A stretch of DNA of 64,000 nucleotides, taken from NCBI RefSeq assembly GCF_014192095.1, contig NZ_JACHXN010000005.1:231944-295943 (forward strand). The letters are read 5' to 3'. Within the stretch, counting starts at the first letter, position 1. Each line of letters opens with the position of its first letter. Source of the stretch: Phyllobacterium trifolii. Its GTDB lineage: Bacteria; Pseudomonadota; Alphaproteobacteria; Rhizobiales; Rhizobiaceae. Below, one piece after another: positions 1 through 8,273 of this stretch. The notes beneath the pieces are model-generated. The model saw nothing but the letters and a program-made list of their open reading frames with translations. It searched no databases and was not told the DNA's origin. A program made the position numbers and the translations under genes.

Positions 1-935
1 GTGCTGCGACCCTGCAATGGGCAGGTGTCCTGCCATCGCCAAAGGCGGATACTTCGGCGATCGAGCAGCAAGTACCTGAATTACGAAATGCGCGACCAGC
101 GGCTCAGACGCTGGATGAAGGTGCGCAGGTGGCGCTTAACGGCGCGGTAGAGAACGCCAAACAGGCTGCAAGCCAGGTCTCTGGTCTTTCCGCGGAGCTT
201 GTCGCAATCAAGCAAAGTATTGCGGATATTCAGAAAAATGCTGGCTCCGGCTCAGTCGTCGATACGAGTGGCATTGACACGCGTCTTGCTGCTCTGGAGA
301 CCCGGCTGAGTAACAGCCAGCAGCAGGTGGAGCAGGCTGGTGGGGCCGCTGCGGGCGCTACAGAACGGTTGAATGCTTTGGAGGCGAAAGTCAACGACCC
401 CACGGGGCAGGCCAATATGGCGCTTGCCATGGCAGCAACGGGGATGAAAGCCGCTATCGATCGCGGCGAACCGTTCGCGGCCGAATTGGATACTTACGTC
501 GCGGTTGCGCCTGCAGCGGGAGAGGTCGAGAGCCTCCGCGAGTTTGCTGCGAAAGGCATTCCGACGCTCAACGCGCTGGTCAGCCAATTCGCGGACGTCG
601 CTCCCAAAATCATTGCAAGCGCTCATACGGTCGATCCCAATGCCGGGGTGGTCGATCGCTTGTGGGCAAGCGCGAGCAGCTTGGTGCAGGCGCGTCCGGT
701 CGGGATGGTGGAGGGCGAGGGCGTCGATGCAATCACGGCACGGATCGAAGCGCATTTGAATGCAGGCGACCTTGGTGCCGCCATTGCCGAATGGGAGAAA
801 CTGCCGGAGAATGCCAAGGCTGTTTCCATGGATTTCGCCAATGCGATGAAGGCCCGGCAAAAGGCCGGGGACGTCGTGTCGAAGGCCTTGTCCGATGCCT
901 TGACCGGCATCAAGTCACCAGCAGCGGCTAACTAG
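1..935 (+). CDS. mitofilin-like inner-membrane protein (COG4223 type), 5' end missing
   Basis: The frame is open from base 3 to the TAG at 933-935, so the start lies upstream of the window. The first visible residues (LQWAGVLPSP) look like the end of an N-terminal membrane helix followed by a proline-rich linker. Then comes an alanine/glutamine-rich coiled-coil region (about bases 130-430) and a helical C-terminal domain ending with a conserved-looking pair of short helices. This is the layout of the alphaproteobacterial COG4223 proteins related to mitochondrial mitofilin, thought to shape the inner membrane. The gene sits 10 nt upstream of hemY, which is its usual neighbour in Rhizobiales. 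Any GTG/ATG inside the window (for example 129) is only an internal codon. The family assignment rests on context and composition. Confidence 0.75.
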   Translation, partial: AATLQWAGVLPSPKADTSAIEQQVPELRNARPAAQTLDEGAQVALNGAVENAKQAASQVSGLSAELVAIKQSIADIQKNAGSGSVVDTSGIDTRLAALETRLSNSQQQVEQAGGAAAGATERLNALEAKVNDPTGQANMALAMAATGMKAAIDRGEPFAAELDTYVAVAPAAGEVESLREFAAKGIPTLNALVSQFADVAPKIIASAHTVDPNAGVVDRLWASASSLVQARPVGMVEGEGVDAITARIEAHLNAGDLGAAIAEWEKLPENAKAVSMDFANAMKARQKAGDVVSKALSDALTGIKSPAAAN

Positions 936-945
936 GAGCAAGATC

Positions 946-2625
946 ATGATTCGTATTCTGTTCTTCCTTCTTGTCGTTCTATTGCTCGGTGTCGGTTTCG
1001 CGTGGCTTGCAGATCGGCCCGGCGATCTGGTCGTTACCCTTGCCGGCATGCAGTACAAAGTCACGCTGATGGTGGCAGCTTCTGCGATCGTCGCGATCGT
1101 CGCCGCAGTCATGCTGACCTGGTGGATTGTCAAAAGCCTCGTTACGTCGCCATACGCGCTGCGCCGTCATTTCCGTGCGCGCAAACGCGATCGGGGCTAC
1201 CAGTCGCTGTCGACCGGACTGATCGCAGCAGGTGCTGGTGATGGCGAGACCGCACGCAGGATGATCAAACAGGCAGAAAAGCTGCTGAACGTCGATCAGG
1301 AGCCGCTGATCAAACTGCTTGATGCCCAGTCCGCCATGCTCGAAGGGCGCGCCGAGGATGCGCGGGCAAAATTCGAAGCCATGCTCGAAGATCCAGAAAC
1401 GAAGCTCCTCGGGTTGCGGGGGCTTTACCTTGAAGCGCAGCGCCTTGGCGCACGCGATGCTTCAAGGCACTACGCGGAAGAAGCCGCTTTGCTGGCCCCT
1501 AATGTCGAATGGGCAGCGTCGGCGGCTCTTGGCCAGAAAACCACCCATGGCGACTGGGACGGAGCGCTCCTGCTGCTCGAAAAGCAAAAAGCGACCAAGC
1601 GGGTCGACAAGGAGAAGGCCAAGCGCGAGCGCGCGGTGCTCTTGACAGCGAAGGCAATCGAAACCTTCGAAAGTGACCCGGCAAGCGCCAAATCGACCGC
1701 CATAGAGGCGAACAAGTTGGCGCCTGATCTCATACCAGCTGCGATCATCGCCGCAAAAACGTTGTTCAGCCAAGGCGACTTGCGCAAAGGATCGAAAGTT
1801 TTGGAATATAGCTGGAAGAAGCAACCTCATCCGGAAGTTGCTGAAACCTATGTGCACGCGCGGCTTGGCGATTCGGTGTTGGATCGCCTCAAGCGCGCCC
1901 GTCATCTGGCGTCGCTCTATCCGCATCACCCTGAGTCGAGCCTCGCCATCGCCCAGGCCGCGCTGGCTGCAGGCGAATTAAGGGAGGCGAGAGAAGCAGC
2001 GGAAGCGGTGCTCCGCAGCGCACCGCGCGAGAGCGCATATCTACTGCTTGCCGACATCGAAGAAGCGCAAACCGGCGATCAAGGCCGCGTCCGGCAGTGG
2101 CTGTCGCGTGCTGTCAAGGCGCCGCGCGATCCCGCCTGGACAGCCGATGGCTACGTTTCGGAACGCTGGGCGCCGGCATCTCCCGTGACTGGCAGGCTCG
2201 ACGTCTTCGAATGGAAGGTTCCTGTTGAACAACTTGGCCCGGTGATCGATTCCGGCGATGATTTCGACAGGGCGTTGGCAACAGAACCAGTGCGACCACG
2301 CGACGAAGTGAAGCCGCTCATACCGGTCAGGCCGGTCGTTCTGGAAGCGGAGCAGCCAGTTTTGAAGGAAGATCGCGGCCAAGCGGATGTTGTGGATGCT
2401 GAAATCGTGCAACTTGAGCCACCGGAAAAGCCTACGGAACGGCCGGTCTCAAAGCTCACAGAAACGGTCAATCCGGAGAGAATAGCTTCCGTTTTGCCTG
2501 CATTTCCGGAAAAGTCACTGAAATCCAAGGAAAAGGATGAGGAATTCGTTTTTCCTGTGCCGGATGACCCAGGCGTGCGGCCTGAAGATGGAGCGGAGCG
2601 AAACAAGAAGTTCAGGCTTTTCTAA
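946..2625 (+). CDS. hemY: HemY-type membrane TPR protein
   Basis: 559 aa. ATG at 946 is preceded by GGAGCAAGATC, a good ribosome binding site. Two N-terminal membrane helices are visible (residues about 2-22 and 38-60), followed by basic cytoplasmic or periplasmic sequence and TPR-like helical repeats up to about residue 400. A proline/acidic tail (residues about 430-559) looks disordered. This is the HemY_N plus TPR architecture. HemY is linked to late heme biosynthesis by its gene cluster in proteobacteria, although it is not an enzyme and its precise role is uncertain. It is probably co-transcribed with the mitofilin-like gene 10 nt upstream. Confidence 0.88.
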   Translation: MIRILFFLLVVLLLGVGFAWLADRPGDLVVTLAGMQYKVTLMVAASAIVAIVAAVMLTWWIVKSLVTSPYALRRHFRARKRDRGYQSLSTGLIAAGAGDGETARRMIKQAEKLLNVDQEPLIKLLDAQSAMLEGRAEDARAKFEAMLEDPETKLLGLRGLYLEAQRLGARDASRHYAEEAALLAPNVEWAASAALGQKTTHGDWDGALLLLEKQKATKRVDKEKAKRERAVLLTAKAIETFESDPASAKSTAIEANKLAPDLIPAAIIAAKTLFSQGDLRKGSKVLEYSWKKQPHPEVAETYVHARLGDSVLDRLKRARHLASLYPHHPESSLAIAQAALAAGELREAREAAEAVLRSAPRESAYLLLADIEEAQTGDQGRVRQWLSRAVKAPRDPAWTADGYVSERWAPASPVTGRLDVFEWKVPVEQLGPVIDSGDDFDRALATEPVRPRDEVKPLIPVRPVVLEAEQPVLKEDRGQADVVDAEIVQLEPPEKPTERPVSKLTETVNPERIASVLPAFPEKSLKSKEKDEEFVFPVPDDPGVRPEDGAERNKKFRLF

Positions 2626-2742
2626 TCATCGAAACGTGATGGCTGCGGCCGTCTTTGCGGCAAGATGTACAGTGGTTTAGGTGTATGAACAGCGATATGG
2701 GTGGATGAGTACCATCTTGATAGACGCGAAAGATCTCCCTTT

Positions 2743-3219
2743 ATGCTCGATAGTCTTGTGACGTTTTTCAAATCCTTGCCGTCGGGTGACAACAGCAAGG
2801 AGCATTTTTCAAAAAAAGATCCGCGTCTTGCGGCAGCCGCCTTGCTGTTCCATGTGATGGATGCAGACGGTGACCGCGGCAAGGTGGAACGCAAGCGCGT
2901 TTCACAGCTGATTTCCGAGGCCTATGGCTTGAAAGGCGAGGCGCTGAAGCGCTTGCTTGACGAGGGCGAACAGGCGGATCAGGAGGCAGTTGACCTTTAC
3001 AGTTTCACCAGCATCATCAAGCGCAATCTTGACGAAGAGGCGCGCATCAGATTCATTGAGCTGATGTGGGATGTCGTTTTTGCCGATGGTAGCGCGCATG
3101 AGCTGGAAGATAATGTCGTCTGGCGTGTCGCGGAACTGATCGGCGTATCGACACGCGACCGGGTGACCATGAAACGACAGGCGGCGGTTCGCGCAAAACA
3201 GACGGTACAAGAGGAATAG
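2743..3219 (+). CDS. TerB-like / tellurite-resistance-type helical protein
   Basis: I prefer ATG 2743 (MLDSLVTFFKSLPSG), giving 158 aa, over the GTG at 2701 because rhizobial homologues begin in this way. The body is a helical TerB-type domain: an acidic metal-site-like stretch (FHVMDADGDRGKVE) occurs early and a second one (VVFADGSAHELED) later, both resembling the two pseudo-repeats of TerB. TerB domains bind metal ions and are often linked to envelope or stress functions, but no specific role is established for this branch. It follows hemY by 117 bp and stops 9 nt before the amidotransferase gene, so the two may share a transcript. Confidence 0.7.
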   Translation: MLDSLVTFFKSLPSGDNSKEHFSKKDPRLAAAALLFHVMDADGDRGKVERKRVSQLISEAYGLKGEALKRLLDEGEQADQEAVDLYSFTSIIKRNLDEEARIRFIELMWDVVFADGSAHELEDNVVWRVAELIGVSTRDRVTMKRQAAVRAKQTVQEE

Positions 3220-3228
3220 GCCGAGCGA

Positions 3229-3963
3229 ATGTACCAAACTGGATGGATGGAAAGCGGACAGTCGCATCGTCCCAAGATCCTGACGGTGCTGCACCAGGAG
3301 CGTTCCAGTCCCGGCCGGGTCGGCCATCTACTGCTCGAAGCCGGGTTTGCTCTCGACATTCGCCGGCCGCCCCTTGGAGATACATTGCCCGAAACGCTGG
3401 AAGACCATGCAGGAGCCGTCATTTTTGGCGGCCCGATGAGCGCCAATGATTCGGAAGACTTTGTACGTGCAGAAACCGATTGGCTGGCTATACCACTCGC
3501 AGAAGACAAGCCCTTTCTCGGCATTTGCCTGGGCGCGCAGATGCTTGCCAACCATTTGGGCGGTCGTGTCGCGCCCCATCCGGACGGCCTTGTCGAAATC
3601 GGCTGGTATCCGCTTGAGCCGACGGAAGCCGGTCGCGCTTTGATGGACTGGCCGTCAATGGTTTATCATTTCCATCGCGAAGGTTTTGAATTGCCGCAGA
3701 CTGCAACCTTACTGGCGACGGGCAGCTCCTACCCCAACCAGGCGTTCCGGTATGGCAAGAATGCCTGGGGCGTCCAGTTCCATGCGGAGCTGACACGGGC
3801 GATGATGCATCGTTGGGTTGTACGAGGTGCGGAACGCTTCACCTTATGTGGCGCCCAGCAGGGCCGCGATCACCTCGATGGGCGGATGATCTATGATGCA
3901 GTGCTCAGGGCCTGGTTGCACCGCTTCCTTGCGACGATTTTTGGGGCACCTGTATCGGCTTGA
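3229..3963 (+). CDS. class I glutamine amidotransferase (GMP-synthase-like)
   Basis: 244 aa. The catalytic triad of class I glutamine amidotransferases is present: nucleophile C100 in GICLGAQM and H185/E187 in QFHAEL. The oxyanion strand FGGPMSAND (about residues 67-74) also fits. The domain stands alone, without the ATP-pyrophosphatase domain of GuaA, so it belongs to the stand-alone GuaA-like group that includes gamma-glutamyl-amine hydrolases. The substrate cannot be told from sequence. It runs 9 nt behind the TerB-like gene and converges with the MFS gene, with 5 nt between the stop codons. An in-frame ATG at 3247 is an alternative start. Confidence 0.85.
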   Translation: MYQTGWMESGQSHRPKILTVLHQERSSPGRVGHLLLEAGFALDIRRPPLGDTLPETLEDHAGAVIFGGPMSANDSEDFVRAETDWLAIPLAEDKPFLGICLGAQMLANHLGGRVAPHPDGLVEIGWYPLEPTEAGRALMDWPSMVYHFHREGFELPQTATLLATGSSYPNQAFRYGKNAWGVQFHAELTRAMMHRWVVRGAERFTLCGAQQGRDHLDGRMIYDAVLRAWLHRFLATIFGAPVSA

Positions 3964-3968
3964 GCTAA

Positions 3969-5210
3969 TTAGGTCCTGCCCTGCAAATTCCGCGCTTTGC
4001 GCAATTGCGGGAACCAATAGGCCCAAAGGCCGGCAACGGCCACTGTTCCAAGGCCACCAAAGACAACGGCGGGCACCGTACCAATCAGCGAAGCCATGAC
4101 GCCAGCTCGGAATTCGCCCAGTTCATTGGATGCGCCGACAAAAACCATGTTGACGGCATTGACCCTGCCTCGCACATGATCCGGCGTCCACAATTGCAAC
4201 AGCGTCTCGCGGATATAGACGCTGATCATGTCAGCCGCACCCATCAAGGCAAGCACTACGATCGACAACCATGCAATGTCGGAAATGCCAAACATGACCG
4301 TAAGCAATCCGAAGAGCGCGACGAATGCGAACATGATCATTCCAGCATGATCGCGAATGGGATGCCCGGTCAACCAGACCGCCGTCACAATGGCACCGAT
4401 ACCCGGTGCAGCCCTCAGCATGCCAAGGCCCCACGGGCCGAGCTGCAAGATGTCGCGCGCATAAACCGGCAGAAGCGCCACGGCTCCGCCGAGCAGCACA
4501 GCAAACAGATCAAGCGAAATCGCGCCAAGAACCACCTTCTCTTTCCAGATGTAGTGGAAGCCGGCCAGTAAAGTTTGAAGCGATCTTGTTTCGTGCAGGG
4601 TATGCTGGGCGGGTTTTGCGATGGAGAAAGTGCTCAGGGTCGCGATGACAAGCATCGCGGAGGCGACGCCGTAGGCCGCGACAGGAGAAAGACCATAGAG
4701 CAGACCCCCGGCGACCGGTCCGACGATCGTTGCAATTTGCCATGCCGAGGAGTTCCAGGACACAGCGTTGGAAAACGTCTCCGCCGGCACAAGATTAACG
4801 ACCAGCGATGAGGAAGCAGGTCCGAGGAAGGCTCTGCCAACACCAAATCCCGCGAGGATGATGAACACCAATGCCGGCGTAAACAGGTGGGTTATCGTCA
4901 ACAGCAGCAGCAGAGCCGCGCAGATTACCTCGACGCACAACGAAAGCCCCATAATCAATCGTCGCCCGAACCGGTCGGAAGCTGCGCCGGTAATGAGCAC
5001 GAGCAGCAGCGATGGCGCGAATTGCACAAGCCCAACGATGCCCAGATAAAAGGGGTCGCGTGTCAGATCATAGATCTGCCAGCCGACGGATACGCTGATG
5101 ATCTGGATGGCAAATGAGCCAAAGAAGCGTGCCAGCCAATAGCGGGTAAAGGACGAATGGCGAAACGCGGCATAACGATCATGCGCAGCATTCGTTTCGG
5201 AGATGGTCAT
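3969..5210 (-). CDS. MFS transporter, probable drug or metabolite efflux pump
   Basis: 413 aa with about twelve hydrophobic segments and the MFS loop signature GAASDRFGRRLIM between helices 2 and 3 (about residues 77-89). The N-terminus (RHSSFTRYWLARFFGSFAIQIISVSVGWQIYDLT) matches the EntS/MFS_3 branch of exporters, whose members release siderophores or drugs. The substrate is not predictable. The ATG at 5210 is the first in a clean frame. It is transcribed alone, convergent with the amidotransferase gene, and its promoter must lie in the 128 bp before aqpZ. Confidence 0.82.
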   Translation of the reverse strand: MTISETNAAHDRYAAFRHSSFTRYWLARFFGSFAIQIISVSVGWQIYDLTRDPFYLGIVGLVQFAPSLLLVLITGAASDRFGRRLIMGLSLCVEVICAALLLLLTITHLFTPALVFIILAGFGVGRAFLGPASSSLVVNLVPAETFSNAVSWNSSAWQIATIVGPVAGGLLYGLSPVAAYGVASAMLVIATLSTFSIAKPAQHTLHETRSLQTLLAGFHYIWKEKVVLGAISLDLFAVLLGGAVALLPVYARDILQLGPWGLGMLRAAPGIGAIVTAVWLTGHPIRDHAGMIMFAFVALFGLLTVMFGISDIAWLSIVVLALMGAADMISVYIRETLLQLWTPDHVRGRVNAVNMVFVGASNELGEFRAGVMASLIGTVPAVVFGGLGTVAVAGLWAYWFPQLRKARNLQGRT

Positions 5211-5306
5211 TTCGTTGAAAGGCTCCGGAATCGGGAGCTTTCTTCTAGACCAGTTTAGGGTGAATGGGGATAAGGAAAATCAGAAATATTATGAGAGAGG
5301 GAAAGC

Positions 5307-5334
5307 AAATGGGCCGGCCCGAACCGGCCCATTT
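5307..5334 (-). terminator. hairpin terminator after aqpZ
   Basis: An 11-bp perfect stem (5307-5317 pairing with 5324-5334, core GGGCCGG/CCGGCCC, six-base loop) starts 5 nt past the aqpZ stop. AAAT/ATTT at the stem base and a T-containing tail on the minus strand fit intrinsic termination. Confidence 0.75.
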
Positions 5335-5338
5335 TGGT

Positions 5339-6061
5339 TTAAGCCGCGTTTACAGCTGCAGTAACAGAAGCGTCTGAATCTTTGCTGAGCAAGGATTTCC
5401 AGATGATTGCGCCGAGTACCGCGCCAATGAGCGGGGCGACCCAGAACAGCCAGAGTTGGCCAAGCGCGGCGGTTTCTGCGAAAAGGGCGACGCCGGTGGA
5501 ACGAGCCGGATTGACGGAGGTATTTGTCACCGGAATCGAAACTAGATGGATCAGCGTCAGGCCGAGACCAATGGGGATTGGTGCAAACCCAGCCGGAACG
5601 GAAGCCGAGGTTGCACCAAGAATGATCATGATGAAGAAGGCAGTGAACACGATTTCTGTGACAAGTGCGGCGACCAAGCCATACTTGCCGGGCGAAAGAT
5701 CACCATAACCGTTGGAAGCGAAGCCGCCGGCGGTGAAGTCGGCCTTGCCGGATGCAATCAGATAAAGGACGGCAGCTGCAACAATCGCACCAACAACTTG
5801 CGCGATCCAGTAGGGAATGAGATCCTTGAAGTCGAAACGTCCCGCAACGGCGAGACCGAGCGAAACAGCGGGATTGAAATGGCCGCCGGAAATTCCGCCG
5901 ACCGCATAGGCCATGGTTAGAACCGTAAGACCAAACGCAAAGGCAACACCAAGCAAACCAATACCGACATCGGGAAATGCAGCGGCAATAACGGCACTGC
6001 CGCAACCGCCGAGGACAAGCCAGAATGTGCCGAAGAACTCGGCCGACAGTTTATTGAGCAT
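5339..6061 (-). CDS. aqpZ: aquaporin Z, water channel
   Basis: 240 aa from the ATG at 6061, which has a strong AAGGGGG ribosome binding site 6 nt upstream; the longer frame to 6106 lacks this. Six membrane helices are visible. Both NPA boxes are present (HFNPAVS at residues 61-67 and SVNPARS at 182-188), with the arginine of the selectivity filter following the second NPA (R187). A histidine in IHLVS (172) sits where AqpZ has its filter histidine, which favours a strict water channel over a glycerol facilitator. It is monocistronic with its own terminator. Confidence 0.92.
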   Translation of the reverse strand: MLNKLSAEFFGTFWLVLGGCGSAVIAAAFPDVGIGLLGVAFAFGLTVLTMAYAVGGISGGHFNPAVSLGLAVAGRFDFKDLIPYWIAQVVGAIVAAAVLYLIASGKADFTAGGFASNGYGDLSPGKYGLVAALVTEIVFTAFFIMIILGATSASVPAGFAPIPIGLGLTLIHLVSIPVTNTSVNPARSTGVALFAETAALGQLWLFWVAPLIGAVLGAIIWKSLLSKDSDASVTAAVNAA

Positions 6062-6319
6062 GGAAACCCCCTTGGATGAAAAGCGGGCCGGGATAGCCCG
6101 AATCACGACGCAAATTTATTCCGGTTTTTTAAATTCAACAATATCGGTCAAGATCAAGCCATCGTAATACCTTAGGTGCATGCGACGCCTTGAATAGTCG
6201 GGCCATGAATACTGTCACAATAATATTTGGAGAGGGGCTGTCCTGTGTCTGCTCCATCGCAACCTCTTGCTCGCGGGCCAGCCAATCGCTACATGTCGTG
6301 GAAATCTTAGGAGACCTGT

Positions 6320-6610
6320 ATGCTCGCCCTTATCCGCACCATCGATCTGGCTCTCGACATTTACACGTGGATTCTCATTGCCAGTGCGATCTTCTCATGG
6401 CTCTATGCCTTCAACGTAATCAATTCGAGTAACCGGTTCGTCGCCTCGATAGGAGATTTTCTCTATCGCGTCACCGAGCCTGCGCTGCGACCCATTCGCC
6501 GCTTTCTTCCTGACCTCGGCGGCATCGATATTTCCCCGATCGTACTTTTGTTGATCATATTCTTCATTCGCCAGTTTCTCTGGACCACGATCGCACCGAT
6601 TCTGGTTTGA
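6320..6610 (+). CDS. YggT family membrane protein
   Basis: 96 aa; ATG 6320 is preceded by TAGGAG at an ideal distance. Two hydrophobic segments (about residues 8-30 and 66-92) flank the conserved YggT loop [27 protein letters not shown]. YggT proteins are small inner-membrane proteins linked to osmotic tolerance and, by association with DUF167 genes, possibly to cell envelope maintenance. Its stop overlaps the start of the DUF167 gene, as in many proteobacteria. Confidence 0.9.
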   Translation: MLALIRTIDLALDIYTWILIASAIFSWLYAFNVINSSNRFVASIGDFLYRVTEPALRPIRRFLPDLGGIDISPIVLLLIIFFIRQFLWTTIAPILV

Positions 6611-6936
6611 CCAGAAAGCCATCGCATTTCCGTACGGAGCGTAACGGCGTCACTCTCTTTGTGCGGCTGACGCCGAAATCGGCAAGGGACGCGATTGAAG
6701 GTGTGGAAGAGACTGATGACGGGCGCTTCCACCTGAAAGCACGGGTGCGCGCGGTTCCTGAAGACGGAAAGGCCAATGCAGCGCTGGTAAACTTGCTGGC
6801 AAAGCAGTTGGGTCTTGCAGCGCGAGATGTAACGATTGCTGCAGGAGCAACGTCGCGGCTGAAGCAGGTAAGAATTTCGGGCGATCCTGACGAACTGGCT
6901 TTGAAGCTTGCCGTTCTCGAACCGCCCAAATATTGA
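6607..6936 (+). CDS. DUF167 family protein (YggU-like)
   Basis: 109 aa if translation begins at TTG 6607, which overlaps the yggT stop as TTGA and gives a full-length domain; no in-frame ATG exists nearby. The core shows the family pattern: [14 protein letters not shown], a central [19 protein letters not shown] and the final [11 protein letters not shown]167 proteins are small alpha/beta proteins of unknown biochemical role, almost always next to yggT. Translational coupling to yggT is expected. It converges on ppa, with only 4 nt between the two genes. Confidence 0.88.
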   Translation: MTRKPSHFRTERNGVTLFVRLTPKSARDAIEGVEETDDGRFHLKARVRAVPEDGKANAALVNLLAKQLGLAARDVTIAAGATSRLKQVRISGDPDELALKLAVLEPPKY

Positions 6937-6940
6937 TCGA

Positions 6941-7477
6941 TCAGGCCTTCTTGGCGTTATGGCGTTCGATTGCTTCGGTGATGAGCTGGCGGGCGGCATC
7001 TTCATCGCCCCAATCTCCTATCTTCACCCATTTGCCGGGTTCCAGATCCTTGTAGTGCTCGAAGAAATGCTGGATCTGTTTGAGCGTGATGTCGGGAAGA
7101 TCGGTGTAGTTGTGCACCTTCTCGTACCGTAGCGTCAGGTGAGGCGAGGGAACGGCAATGATCTTTTCGTCCTGTCCCTTATTGTCTTCCATGACGAGGA
7201 CACCGATCGGACGGACATTGATCACACTTGTAGGCATCAATGCGCGCGTATTGCAGATCAATACATCGATGGGGTCGCCATCATCCGACAACGTATGCGG
7301 CACGAAACCGTAATTGCCCGGATAGGTCATGGGCGTGTGCAGGAAGCGATCGACGAACAACGCGCCCGAATCCTTATCAAGCTCGTATTTGATCGGTTGA
7401 CCGCCGACCGGGACCTCGATGATAACGTTTACATCTTCAGGGGGATTGTTGCCGACGGCAATGGCATCGATGCGCAT
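6941..7477 (-). CDS. ppa: inorganic pyrophosphatase (family I)
   Basis: 178 aa, the usual size for bacterial family I soluble pyrophosphatase, which hydrolyses PPi to two phosphates and drives biosynthetic reactions. Hallmarks are the substrate region [16 protein letters not shown], the YPGNYGFVP strand and the metal-binding signature DGDPIDVLI (residues 66-74). The ATG at 7477 gives the typical N-terminus [23 protein letters not shown]. It is monocistronic, with an intergenic region of 169 bp upstream that contains a 12-bp palindrome at 7548-7559. Confidence 0.96.
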   Translation of the reverse strand: MRIDAIAVGNNPPEDVNVIIEVPVGGQPIKYELDKDSGALFVDRFLHTPMTYPGNYGFVPHTLSDDGDPIDVLICNTRALMPTSVINVRPIGVLVMEDNKGQDEKIIAVPSPHLTLRYEKVHNYTDLPDITLKQIQHFFEHYKDLEPGKWVKIGDWGDEDAARQLITEAIERHNAKKA

Positions 7478-7547
7478 ATTTTCAGAGTCCTTATGAGTAT
7501 GGAAATCCTGTACTGATTTTTATACCGCGGCGCAACAATGCCGTCGC

Positions 7548-7559
7548 CCTTACGTAAGG
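7548..7559. promoter_or_regulatory. 12-bp palindrome upstream of ppa
   Basis: CCTTACGTAAGG is a perfect palindrome 71 bp upstream of the ppa start. It could be an operator; nothing else supports this. Confidence 0.25.
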
Positions 7560-7627
7560 AAAACGATTGATAGGCTTATTGAGCGCGAATGGCAAAACAC
7601 AACTCTGCATTTGAGCCGCGAAGGAAT

Positions 7628-7647
7628 ATCCTGGTCTAGACCAGGAT
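7628..7647. repeat. 20-bp perfect palindrome at the end of the GNAT gene
   Basis: ATCCTGGTCTAGACCAGGAT is self-complementary over all 20 bases and its last base is the last base of the GNAT stop codon. It could fold as an 8-bp stem with a CTAG loop and serve as a weak terminator, or be a protein-binding site. Confidence 0.5.
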
Positions 7648-8153
7648 CAATTCCAGACAAAAGCAACCTTCTTGAGGGTCTTGCCATCGAAACACTCGAC
7701 ACCCTCGGCGACATCGCGGCCGCCGGCGCTCTGGTAGAATGAAATCGCGAGATCATTGTCCTCGAGCGCCCAGATCACCATACCCTTCAGGCCTTGATCG
7801 GCGAGACTGCGGCGAGCGGCGCCCAGGAGGCGAGTACCCAGACCGAAGCCCTGATATTCCGGCCTGACGTAGAGTTCGTAAATTTCACCCCTTTGCTGTA
7901 ACTGGCGGGCGCGGTTTGGCCCAAGCGTCGCGTAACCGGCAACGATGCCGCCAACATCGGCTACAAGGATCTGTGTCGAGCGCTGGATTGCCTTTGCCCA
8001 CCAATTGGCGCCGCGTCGCTCCAACATGTTGTTGAGCGCGCGGTGGGGTATGATACCTGCATATGCGCCTTTCCAGGCAGCCAGATGAATGGCTGAAATC
8101 GCCACTGCATCGGCCATATGCGCCCGTCTTATCTCGATCACATGGGTGTTCAT
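7647..8153 (-). CDS. GNAT family N-acetyltransferase
   Basis: 168 aa. The acetyl-CoA binding motif A is clear in VRPEYQGFGLGTRLLGAARRSL (R-x-x-x-G-x-G/A type), preceded by a YELYV beta strand, and the later SFYQSAGG helix-turn fits motif B. The N-terminal part IRRAHMADAVAISAIHLAAWKGAYAGI is typical of the RimI-like stand-alone GNATs. The acceptor is unknown. It lies between ppa and typA on the same strand, but a strong terminator (8226-8252) separates it from typA, so it has its own promoter. Confidence 0.85.
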   Translation of the reverse strand: MNTHVIEIRRAHMADAVAISAIHLAAWKGAYAGIIPHRALNNMLERRGANWWAKAIQRSTQILVADVGGIVAGYATLGPNRARQLQQRGEIYELYVRPEYQGFGLGTRLLGAARRSLADQGLKGMVIWALEDNDLAISFYQSAGGRDVAEGVECFDGKTLKKVAFVWN

Positions 8154-8225
8154 GGTCCTTTAACCATAGACCCGCAACGCGCGAGTTCGCAACATCCAAA
8201 AAAGCGTTTTGGGCATGCATGAAAA

Positions 8226-8252
8226 CAAAAGCGGCGAAGATCGCCGCTTTTG
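8226..8252 (-). terminator. intrinsic terminator after typA
   Basis: A perfect 11-bp stem (8227-8237 with 8241-8251, core AGCGGCGA/TCGCCGCT, three-base loop) begins 22 nt after the typA stop and is followed on the minus strand by TTTTGTTTTC. Confidence 0.85.
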
Positions 8253-8273
8253 TCTCACGCAGAACATCGATGG

